From assembly GCA_905221605.1 (NCBI GenBank), contig CAJNDS010000289.1:144001-157500 (forward strand): a DNA stretch of 13,500 nt, given 5' to 3'. Both the position numbers and the translations under genes were made by a program. This document shows, one piece after another, positions 6,986-13,500 of this stretch (position 1 is the first letter of the stretch; every line of letters starts with the position of its first letter). Source of the DNA: Symbiodinium natans (taxonomy: Eukaryota > Sar > Dinophyceae > Suessiales > Symbiodiniaceae). The notes under the pieces are model-generated. The model was not told the origin of the DNA. It did not search any database and saw only the letters and a program-made list of their open reading frames with translations.

Positions 6986-7075
6986 CCCTAAACCCTAAAC
7001 CCTAAACCCTGAACCCTGAACCCTAAACCCTAAACCCTAAACCCTACACCCTCAACCCTAAACCCTAGTCTAGAC
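6986..7075. repeat. Interstitial telomeric block (CCCTAAA strand)
   Basis: About eleven units, perfect except for two CCCTGAA and a CCCTACACCCTCAA. It is followed by weaker pieces near 7128-7145. Confidence 0.88.
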
Positions 7076-7203
7076 CCAAGAGAAACCTAGGGTACACTTT
7101 GTGGTTCGAAGAGGTTTATAAAGGGAAACCTAAACCCTCAAACCAAGTCAATAAGGGCCCAGTCTGCGTCCTAGTAGTAATAATAGCATCCTGGTTCCTG
7201 CGG

Positions 7204-7262
7204 TTCAGGGTTTAGGGTTCAGGGTTTCGGGCCTGGGGTTTAGGGTTTAGGGAGGTTTCGGG
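7204..7262. repeat. Interstitial telomeric block (TTTAGGG strand)
   Basis: About seven units with GGGTTCA and GGGTTTCGGGCC variants. The spacer to about 7500 contains a small stem (TGCTTGC/GCAAGCA, about 7303-7320) but no gene. Confidence 0.8.
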
Positions 7263-7503
7263 CCAGAAGGGTGCATGGATTGGGAATCCTCCAGGGAACC
7301 TTGCTTGCGTAGGCAAGCAGACACCTCTGGTGGATGAGTGTCCATAGCAGGGAGTGAGTGAACCACTAGCTCTCCGCAAGGTTAGCATCGTCCTCCGTTT
7401 GGAGGTGCATAATACTTATTAACCCAATTTTAAACTGTACTTGTAACACGGTTATAACCATTCTAAATTGGTGAGAAGTACCCTTGCAACTGCGTCATAA
7501 GTA

Positions 7504-7830
7504 CCATGAACCTCCAAGCACTTCTTCTGTTTGGCAATGCGCTGTTGGTCTTCTTTTGGCTGACTCCCTAAACCTCACGATAGGACTGTTTTCCGTGTAG
7601 TCGAGGACATTCGTGAATATGGCACATGGACCCTTAGAGACACAGCCCCTTACTGCACGTGCCCCAAGGCAACCGACTAGAAACACAGGGAAAGGAAACC
7701 GCCAAAGCCGTCTGGACCTGCAAAGAGAAATGCTCCCCCCAAACTGAAGCACCTTAAGCCAAGCTCGACGAACTTCTGCCGAGAGATGGAAAGCGCCTCC
7801 GACGCATTTCTGTCCAGGCGCGTGCGGCCC
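7504..7830 (+). pseudogene. Possible broken gene for a small secreted protein
   Basis: An ATG at 7504 opens a 21-codon peptide, MNLQALLLFGNALLVFFWLT, which reads like a hydrophobic signal peptide, then meets TAA. A shift of one base reopens the plus strand into a stretch with RVVEDIREYGTWTLRDTAPY and a CTCP cysteine pair, ending at TAG. The same bases read on in two open frames, one basic (KPSGPAKRN-like), the other with VWTCKEKCSPQ and AKLDELLPRDGKRLRR. These pieces look like consecutive fragments of a cysteine-containing secreted protein damaged by frameshifts, or exons split by very small introns. The opposite strand carries a 127-codon frame (7495-7878), but its N-terminus lies in telomere-like sequence and I judge it less likely. 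No family recognised. Confidence 0.3.
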
Positions 7831-7837
7831 AAACCCT

Positions 7838-8000
7838 AAATCCCAAGCCCCTGAGGTACGAGGGGTATAGAAAAGCATATACAGGGTTGGTTATACACAG
7901 CAGTAAGACGTAAGGGTAATCCCAGGCCCTGACTAGACCCTAATACCAAAGCCCTCATGAGACCCAATCCCTTCACCAAGAAACCCTAAACCCTACAAGC
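7838..8000. repeat. Weak telomere-like pieces (CCCTAAA strand)
   Basis: Two or three degenerate units at about 7830-7850 and 7981-7998 in otherwise unique sequence. Nothing else seen from 7850 to 8060. Confidence 0.55.
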
Positions 8001-8064
8001 CCTGAGGGTCCTAAACACTAGGGCATGGCAACCGCAAATTCCTACAAACCCCTAACCCAGACCG

Positions 8065-8149
8065 GCATCTTCCTCAAAGGGGCTCTAACTTGTTTTTAAG
8101 CATATTCCTCAAAAGGGGCTCTAACTTGCATATTCCTCAAGGGGCTTTA
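8065..8149. repeat. Three-copy tandem repeat (28-35 bp unit)
   Basis: Units start GCATCTTCCTCAAAGGGGCT (8065), GCATATTCCTCAAAAGGGGC (8100) and GCATATTCCTCAAGGGGCTT (8128). The first two continue TCTAACTT; the third diverges into TTTAGGGC. Noncoding. Confidence 0.8.
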
Positions 8150-8210
8150 GGGCTCGGGCATGTGCCCTGTGGTAGGGCAACCCGGGGTTAAGGGCTTTGG
8201 CCCACCCTCA

Positions 8211-8369
8211 CCCCTAAGTCTAAGGGTAGCTATATACTAGGGTTTAGGGTTTAGGGTTTAGGGTTTAGGGTACCCATGGTCCCTTAATATGGACCCTTAA
8301 ATGGGGACCCCTATATGCCTGTAAAACCCAAGGGCCGATACTTCCATGTAGCTACCCTTAGACTTGGGG
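8211..8369. repeat. Inverted repeat enclosing a telomeric block and a dispersed repeat
   Basis: CCCCTAAGTCTAAGGGTAGC at 8211-8230 is matched on the opposite strand at 8350-8369 with one base gap. Between them lie five perfect TTTAGGG units (8239-8270) and the second copy of the dispersed repeat (8275-8344). CCCGGG occurs outside both arms. It could be a composite hairpin element that carries telomere repeats, or an inverted duplication of spacer. Confidence 0.65.
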
Positions 8370-8396
8370 TTAAATAGCAAGGCCCGGGCAATTAAA

Positions 8397-8739
8397 AAAT
8401 TAAAAAAAACAACTCAAAATCAGCATCACTATCACTAACTTCCATGTGCTGATCGCTCCATTTTCGTCGGGCGCTGCCGAAACGTCGGTCGTGTTACAAG
8501 TGATCCCCTCTCTCCGACGTGAGTTGTCGTTCTGCTGCAGCCTTGGCACGAAGGCATCTGAAAACTCAACCATCTCAATATGAATGCTGACATGCACTCA
8601 CTTGCACGACATTTTTTAATCACCAACTGGAAACGGTACTCTGAAGACACGCGTCGGTCTACTTCTGAACTTGGCACGTCAGCCAGAAGAGCCGGCGGAG
8701 CAATTCTGGTGTAAAAGACTGTCTGTCAGTCTGTGAAAC
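8397..8739. other. Left edge of the gene-bearing block, no clear gene
   Basis: From here rightward the sequence is nearly free of telomere repeats and is richer in GC. Minus-strand frames of 65 and 80 codons overlap here in different registers and show no family signature. The short palindrome GACTGTCTGTCAGTC (about 8717-8731) and CTGTCTGACAG (about 8812) flank the start of the next ORF. Confidence 0.4.
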
Positions 8740-9507
8740 ATGCTGATTCAGCAACGAGCAAACACCGACGGCGTGGCTGATTCTCAGCTGCCGTCCCTGG
8801 TTCTATTCGGTCTGTCTGACAGTCGGACCAAAATATTACAGCAACACCCAGCCACCTTCTCCGTCCTCAGCACATTGAACATCGGCCAAGGCGGTCAAGG
8901 GCAAGGCGGTCTGCGATTCCACTTCGAGTGTGCCGAGGAAGTAGACGTGCCGAATACCATCGCTGAAATCTTGGATGTGTCGAATAGAACTAGGACTGCA
9001 CATTCACTGCTTCAGGAAGAACTGTTTTCAAAAACAGAAGCAAAAGCTGCTGCTTCACCAAGGGGCAATTTCGGTCTATGTGCTGCAGTCGAATCTGATG
9101 CTGCCGCACAGACGGGTGTGCGCAGCACGCGAAGTCTGCCAGCCATATGGAGCCATCGGGCGAACTCCAGGTCCCCTGCATTCCATACGCTATGTTGCCT
9201 TTTCCTTAGCCAGCACAAGACTCAGGCAAGCCAAACAAGCATACCAACACAACAGCAGAAAACTGTAAATTCAAGCGGGCTGCTGGTCGTCCTCTTAAAG
9301 CCCACCCGCCAATCTGCAAACAAGAACAACATCTCCACGCGGGTGCTGTGCTCCCAACGGTACACACCCACACGAGTCGGCATGCTTGCAGTCGGCCCTA
9401 CGGTCTGGCAGCCCTCGTTGCCGAATCAGCTGCGGCGGGCGGGGTCATCAAGGTTTAACATGGCCAGACTCGAAATGCAAAACTTTCAGTATCTCTCTGG
9501 TCTGTAA
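8740..9507 (+). CDS. Hypothetical 255-residue protein
   Basis: An ATG-started plus-strand frame of 255 codons, longer than expected by chance in this composition. The N-terminal part (about residues 20-90) is soluble-looking with a Gln-Gly run (GQGGQGQGG) and an acidic stretch; the C-terminal half is Ser, Thr, Gln and Arg rich and disorder-like. There is no signal peptide, membrane segment or catalytic motif, and I recognise no family. The codon pair GGT-CTN recurs (FGL, GGL, FGL) because the word CGGTCT is over-represented here. It could be a real single-exon gene, one exon of a larger gene, or a chance frame. It is followed by a CA microsatellite and the duplicated element. Confidence 0.4.
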   Translation: MLIQQRANTDGVADSQLPSLVLFGLSDSRTKILQQHPATFSVLSTLNIGQGGQGQGGLRFHFECAEEVDVPNTIAEILDVSNRTRTAHSLLQEELFSKTEAKAAASPRGNFGLCAAVESDAAAQTGVRSTRSLPAIWSHRANSRSPAFHTLCCLFLSQHKTQASQTSIPTQQQKTVNSSGLLVVLLKPTRQSANKNNISTRVLCSQRYTPTRVGMLAVGPTVWQPSLPNQLRRAGSSRFNMARLEMQNFQYLSGL

Positions 9508-9585
9508 GCATGTGTTTCGGGCTGGGCCGCCAGCCACCATTTTCCCACTCATCCATCACTGCCTGTGAACAATGAATTGCAAATG

Positions 9586-9603
9586 ACACACACACACACA
9601 CAC
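9586..9603. repeat. CA dinucleotide microsatellite
   Basis: Nine AC units between the 255-codon ORF and the duplicated element. Confidence 0.9.
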
Positions 9604-9728
9604 CGCAGGCTTCCTGACTGACTCTGACACGGCCTTGACGGACTTCAGCTGCGATCGCGACCTTGACTTTAAACAGTCGAGCAACAGCAAAATCTGAGGG
9701 ACAAACAAACTCAAAACTAGTAGCTCGG

Positions 9729-10203
9729 CCTGTAACAGTGAAAACTAGGCGTAGTGTTAGTCGTTCCTGCCCCCGCCCTGTAACAGTCAAAACTAGGCGT
9801 AGTGTTAGGTCCTCTATATATTATAACTGTATTCGGATCATTAACTGTTACAGACTGGGGGCAGTAAGCACAGAACTGCCAGGGGACTCAGAGACGCATG
9901 TCACGTCGTCTTCTCACTCAGTCTGAGTCTTTCGCGCCTTCTGACGTCGTTGCTCCGCTTCAAGCAACGGGCGTCTGCCGTCGTTCTAAGTTGGGCACTG
10001 CCCCCGCCCTGTAACTGTAACAGTCAAAACTAGGCGTAGTGTTAGGTCGGTCCTCTATCTATCTGTATTCTGATCATTATTTTTTATTATTCAACGGTTA
10101 CAGAGTGGGGGCAGTAAGCACAAAACTGCCGGGGGACTCAGAGACTCATGTCACGTCGTCTTCTCACTCAGTCTGAGTCTTTCGTGCTTTCCGACGTCGT
10201 TCC
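9729..10203. repeat. Duplicated element of about 200 bp with terminal inverted repeats
   Basis: Two copies lie at about 9767-9953 and 9998-10203. Each starts CTGCCCCCGCCCTGTAAC and has the inverted partner GTTACAGACTGGGGGCAG (9847-9864) or GTTACAGAGTGGGGGCAG (10097-10114); 15 of 18 positions pair. After this inner element both continue with GGGGACTCAGAGAC and the palindrome ACTCAGTCTGAGT. The word TGTAACAGTCAAAACTAGGC occurs three times (about 9731 with one change, 9779 and 10017), each followed by GTAGTGTTAG. The copies are 45 bp apart and differ by small indels. I infer a MITE-like inner element whose surroundings were duplicated with it. Confidence 0.75.
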
Positions 10204-10410
10204 TCCTCCTCCTGGTGCTCTCGGCGGAATCTCTGGAGGTCCTCGATGCTGTCGTCGAGCTGCTTCTCATAGCGCAACCTCCTGATTGCAGGGGTTACCA
10301 ATGACGTGACTGCGAGCTCCTCTCTATTAGACAAACAAACCCTGGATCATAATCGGAAACCTAAACACTCGAACCCCTAAACCCAAAACAACCCTAATAA
10401 TCCCTAGGAC
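10204..10410. other. Spacer with degenerate telomere-like tail
   Basis: Unique CT-rich sequence, then from about 10356 a poor C-strand telomere-like stretch (CCTAAACACTCGAACCCCTAA) that ends at the stop codon of the minus-strand gene. No gene seen. Confidence 0.45.
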
Positions 10411-11616
10411 TCAGACCCTAAGATGGTATTGAACAGTTACAGCATCTGGCCTCGCATCGTGCGCAGCCTCGACCATCGTTCTAACGTCCTCGTACTGGTC
10501 CCCGGCTACGGTCAGCTCAAGCAGCTGATCCTTGTGATGTCGGCAGGCGCTCAAGAATGCGTTCACCGAAGACCTCGGACCGGAGAGGTTCCAGTAGGCT
10601 CCGAACCAGCTGTCCTCGTTCTGCACATGGGACAGCTGTGCCCCTGTGCCTGTGTCTCCTCTGACCACGGTCTCCATGGTAATCCCGAACCGTCGAACAC
10701 TGGCACGGGTGGAGGCACCGTCGGTCTTGAAGTAAACACACGACAGAAGCTTCTCGGGCACCGGCCAAAGCACGTACGACACAACGGCCTCATTGGCGTC
10801 GGTCTGGCTTGGTCGCCCTCGGTCTTCTGTGACAGTGACGAGCTCATTCGGCCGCATCGACCTTTTTGTATTCTTGGTGACGTAGGAGATGATGCTTTCA
10901 TCGGTCTCTCCGTTCTGCAACCTCAGCAGGTACACAAAGATGCAAGGCTTGGGCTCGTTCTCTCTGTCGGTCTCGGTCTCGGTCTCGACCACGGCTTTCG
11001 GCCTCTCCGCTTCGGACACGACGTCAGCCTTGAGGTCGGTCTTCCGTGCAAGGACGCTGGCAAACATCGGGTGACACAGGTGTACGGTCTGGGGGCCAAC
11101 TGATTCGTCGGTCTTTCCGGTAGCAACGATCGTGCGGCACAACATCGCGGGCTTCCCGAACTTCAGCACCCCTTCCGAAAATGCTTTGAACTTTTCTTCG
11201 GCCTGCTCGCTCAGCGTCAACCTGACGCACGCCATCTCCAACTTCTTTCGGACTTGAGGAAGCTTGGCCCCTTCCATGAGCACCGGGTCTTCGGTCTTGT
11301 CGCTCGGGGTGAAGCCTGCCTGTCGGCCTGCACGATGAATTGAGTCCTTGGCATTGGATGGGTTGCAGGCGGGTCTAGCGGGATGCCATGGTGTACAACA
11401 TGACAAGTCCTGCGGGAAATGATGCTAACTCAGACCCAGCGGCCATGACCGCGTTCAACTCCGAGTCGTGCAAGCGACACGGGCTGATTCGCAAACTCTC
11501 GATCTTGTTGGGAGCCAGCTGTTGGGCCTGCAAGCACACGAGTGCTATCATGTCTCACTGCGGACGTATTGAATTGGGTTCAGCTGTGAAGCCTGGATGG
11601 TCAAGTAGTAGCTCAT
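10411..11616 (-). CDS. Hypothetical protein, about 375 residues, three-exon model
   Basis: The main exon (11409-10411, stop TGA) is open for 332 codons and preceded by a good acceptor, TTTCCCGCAG. A frame-consistent model extends it: ATG at 11616, 17 codons to 11566, a 38-nt GT-AG intron, 26 codons (11527-11450, including NKIESLRISPCRLHDSELNA), a 40-nt GT-AG intron, then the main exon. An ATG within the main exon (about residue 44 of it) is an alternative start. A further consensus donor, TTTG|GTAAGT at 11658, suggests another exon upstream. The protein is soluble and charged, with no membrane span. Lys/Glu/Gln-Thr-Asp tripeptides recur through it (KTDES, KTDLK, ETDRE, ETDES, QTDAN, KTDGA), reflecting repeated AGACCGA words in the DNA. 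A tryptophan-containing segment, EDSWFGAYWNLSGPRSSVNA, lies near the C-terminus. I recognise no family. The 226-codon plus-strand frame opposite is a shadow. Confidence 0.55.
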
Positions 11617-11659
11617 CGTTGAGCTTGGCGCGAAGACCGGGTGAAAAAACAAACTTACC

Positions 11660-12135
11660 AAAACGACTTCGAGCAACAGTCTGGACGTGCGAACTTGTCA
11701 CTCTAAGATTCTGATGCTGCGAGTGACCACCACTGGCCTGCAAAGATCCTGGACCTTGGCGCTTCACACTGCATTTTTTACACAGTGGAACCTCGGTCAT
11801 GACTTGTCGTGCCCGGGAAAATATGACGAAGACAGCCGCAGCCACTAGACAATGTTAATTCAGGGCTCATTCTCACAGGCCAGGAGAGCTAGGGTGGTTA
11901 TTATACGCTGAAATTTGCAATTGACTGAATTCTGAATTATTGAATGGGCTGCAAGGCAAGCGTGCCTTCCGAGCTGCACGCTGCTCCCTTTCGATGGTTT
12001 GCTTAAATCAATTGGCCCTGTCCCTCGGACTCGACGCGGTGTGACGGTCTAGGACCAGGAGTCAAAAAGTTAAAGGCATCCGGCAGAAAGGCCTAGGGTT
12101 TTTGAAACAGCCGTCTAGCCATGCTCCACGGGGCA
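11660..12135. other. Intergenic or upstream region of the minus-strand hypothetical gene
   Basis: The minus strand carries an open stretch before the donor at 11658 (including MTEVPLCKKCSVKRQG with a CxxC pair, about 11802-11755), possibly a 5-prime exon of the gene ending at 10411. Nothing is recognised from 11850 to 12090, an AT-richer stretch. Confidence 0.3.
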
Positions 12136-12136
12136 T

Positions 12137-12173
12137 TGTTAGGGTTTAAGGGTCTAGGGTTTCGGTTTGGGGC
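12137..12173. repeat. Short telomere-like run (TTTAGGG strand) just past a gene end
   Basis: Three or four altered units (TTAGGGTTTAAGGGTCTAGG) about 40 bp beyond the stop codon of the methyltransferase-like gene. It is the only clear telomeric piece in the right third. Confidence 0.7.
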
Positions 12174-12213
12174 TGCTGTGGGGGCGGTTTGTGACTCAAT
12201 TTGCTTGTTGGCC

Positions 12214-13500
12214 CTAGGACTCTGCGCCGGAGCTGTCGTTCTCTGCTCCCGACTCGGCCTCTGCCCCCTCTTCAGCTTCGTCGGGCTCAGCATCATCACC
12301 GATGACCTCCTGCCACTCCTCTTACACGCAATGTTCATTGCTGACGAATCTGAACCTTCAAGTTGAGTAAGTCTCGCGCCTTTGCGAAGCCCTCGTCGGT
12401 CAGTGCGCCGCCCTCTTTCGTCATGGCCAGCCTGAGTATGAATTGGTGCCTACGATGACAGCCACAGTCGAGCAGCATGAGTCTTGTGTGAGCCGAGCCA
12501 CATCATCAGTAGAGGGAGCCTCTCCCGCACCAGCCACTCTCGATGCGCGTCGTTCTTGGCAATCGCAGCGTACACTGCGCCCTTTCGGGCGGCTTCCAAC
12601 GCCAGGCCCCCGTCTCCGGGGCAGAGATCCAGGACTGCTCTGGCAGAAACCTGGGCGCGACAACCGGCGCAAAAAAAAATGTCATCAATTGCCAATTCTT
12701 ACCTGGACACGCGACTTGCGACCATGGTGCGGAGTGCAGGATTTCGGCCAGGAGTTCCGGGGCGTCTGCGTGCCAAAAAAGAGGTGTAGCGTCCCCCTGC
12801 ATGCCCAGCTTCTTCCGGATCTTCTCCAAGCGCCGGCCCAATCTCTTGCTTTCGGGCTTCGTTCCCTCAGAAAGCCATTCCCATGACATGAATCTCAACG
12901 CTTAAACAGACACAGGTCTTCTCATGGCCAACGATTCGGATGCACAACGCCCCTGTTCTCTTGCAAGTCGCCCCTGTGTCGTGCGTCGACGGGATGATGG
13001 CCTTCTTGGTTTCCGGGGACACAAAGGTCAAGCCCTGAATTGGCTGCACGGGCACGTTCGAGATGACCTCCGAGTTCGTTCTGCCCTCGCCGAGCGTTCG
13101 GTCCTTCACCTGCCAACAATTTGAGGCATGACCTGGGCCTGGTTCAGTGAAAGCCGTCCAAAAAACATGGTGGCCTGCGTCAGGCGTCTCCACTGGAGCT
13201 TGGGTGAAATGAAGAAGATGCGCTCCGTCTGCTTCATGGACCCTGGCGCGGCGAAGTGAAATGTGATGACAGTACGAAGAACTTTCTTACGATTATGACT
13301 GGACAGCGACGCTGACAATTCGAGCCGGCATCGCCAAAGCCCCTGGACTTACCATAGCGTTTTTCTAGCGATGTCCCGTCGAACAACGCCACAACCTCCT
13401 GTGTTTACACGGTGTTACAATTTTCGGAGTCCATGGCACGGACAGGTATCAGACACGCAAGCTCCTTCGTGTTCGGGAAGTGTCCTTGTCCTGTCTTCTC
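12214..13500 (-). CDS. Methyltransferase-like protein, C-terminal part, seven exons, runs off the right edge
   Basis: One frame is kept through 13500-13353, 13311-13110, 13080-12888, 12865-12703, 12634-12454, 12431-12356 and 12309-12214 (stop TAG), using GT-AG junctions of 41, 29, 22, 68, 22 and 46 nt. Strongest are CTATG|GTAAGT, GCAG|GTGAAG and CCAG|GTAAGA. The 352-residue partial product has an N-terminal part with EVVALFDGTSLEKRY, a middle with LTFVSPETKKAIIPSTHDTG, a basic helix (KRLGRRLEKIRKKLG), then WHADAPELLAEILHS leading into VLDLCPGDGGLALEAARKGA. The last is motif I of a Rossmann-fold SAM-dependent methyltransferase (DLxPGxG), followed by Y-x-x-I-x-K-N-D-x-H-x-x-W-L. The tail is acidic (GDDAEPDEAEEGAEAES). 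I associate this arrangement with large dinoflagellate families, from memory. No N/D-PPY/F catalytic tetrad is visible, so activity is doubtful. A TAA (13407-13405) interrupts the first exon unless a weak 45-nt intron (13437-13393) removes it; a pseudogene is possible. Plus-strand frames opposite are shadows. Confidence 0.6.

Noticed and set aside
7495-7878. 127-codon minus-strand frame
   Set aside because: Its start lies in telomere-like sequence and its residues show no domain. The plus strand offers a more plausible, though broken, reading; kept only as an alternative.
8812-8822. CTGTCTGACAG palindrome as a regulatory operator
   Set aside because: It is short and lies inside the 255-codon frame; one more related word near 8717 is not enough to claim a site.
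9455-9790. 111-codon minus-strand frame
   Set aside because: It runs across the CA microsatellite (CVCVCVS) and into the duplicated element; not protein-like.
10423-11103. 226-codon plus-strand frame
   Set aside because: It lies opposite the longer minus-strand exon, which has a clean acceptor and consistent upstream exons. Judged a shadow.
12121-12886. Plus-strand frames over 12.1-12.9 kb (81, 147, 120 and 101 codons)
   Set aside because: All overlap the minus-strand exons that keep one frame through GT-AG junctions and show the methyltransferase motif.
1-13500. tRNA, rRNA, spliced-leader RNA or selenocysteine-type structures
   Set aside because: No tRNA-like TTCRANY and anticodon arm pairs, rRNA core words or dinoflagellate spliced-leader sequence were seen by eye. 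A covariance-model scan would be decisive.

Overview
This window looks like a chromosome-end (subtelomeric) segment from a eukaryotic nuclear genome. From about 0.1 to 8.3 kb it is packed with more than twenty separate blocks of the heptamer CCCTAAA or its complement TTTAGGG, the Arabidopsis-type telomere repeat. That repeat is used by plants, many algae and several protists, including dinoflagellates. No rRNA, tRNA, CRISPR array or bacterial-type operon is visible. The gene-like content on the right consists of short exons joined by GT-AG introns. A methyltransferase-like C-terminal segment and a cyclic-nucleotide-binding relic resemble families I associate with dinoflagellate and related alveolate genomes. 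That organism call is an inference (about 0.5).

Layout. 1-1260: a hairpin-type miniature element with a 3-bp target duplication, the first telomeric block (flanked by a 12-bp direct repeat), homopolymer and AT runs, and a mostly unique stretch with two weak exon candidates. 1260-8370: interstitial telomeric blocks that repeatedly switch orientation, separated by 50-500 bp of unique or moderately repeated spacer. This part contains a 32-base G run, a 127-bp tandem unit, two end-to-end telomere-repeat junctions, three near-perfect hairpin elements in a row (6071-6642), a TACA microsatellite, a dispersed subtelomeric repeat, a relic of a cyclic-nucleotide-binding domain (minus strand, about 4.6 kb), an unrecognised 102-codon ORF and a broken secreted-protein-like gene near 7.5 kb.

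8400-13500: a gene-bearing, more GC-rich block nearly free of telomere repeats. It holds a 255-codon plus-strand ORF, a duplicated element of about 200 bp with terminal inverted repeats, a minus-strand gene ending at 10411, and a minus-strand gene entering from the right edge and ending at 12214. The last can be read as seven exons that keep one frame through six GT-AG junctions. It carries a Rossmann-like motif I of SAM-dependent methyltransferases and an acidic C-terminus, but has one in-frame TAA near the window edge. In both minus-strand genes the inferred introns are very small (22-68 nt).

No pathway links these genes. The most interesting signals are structural: telomere-repeat insertion and fusion scars, a hairpin element family sharing CCCAAAGG termini, the very small introns, and the hexamer CGGTCT, counted 18 times on one strand and about once on the other within 3.6 kb.
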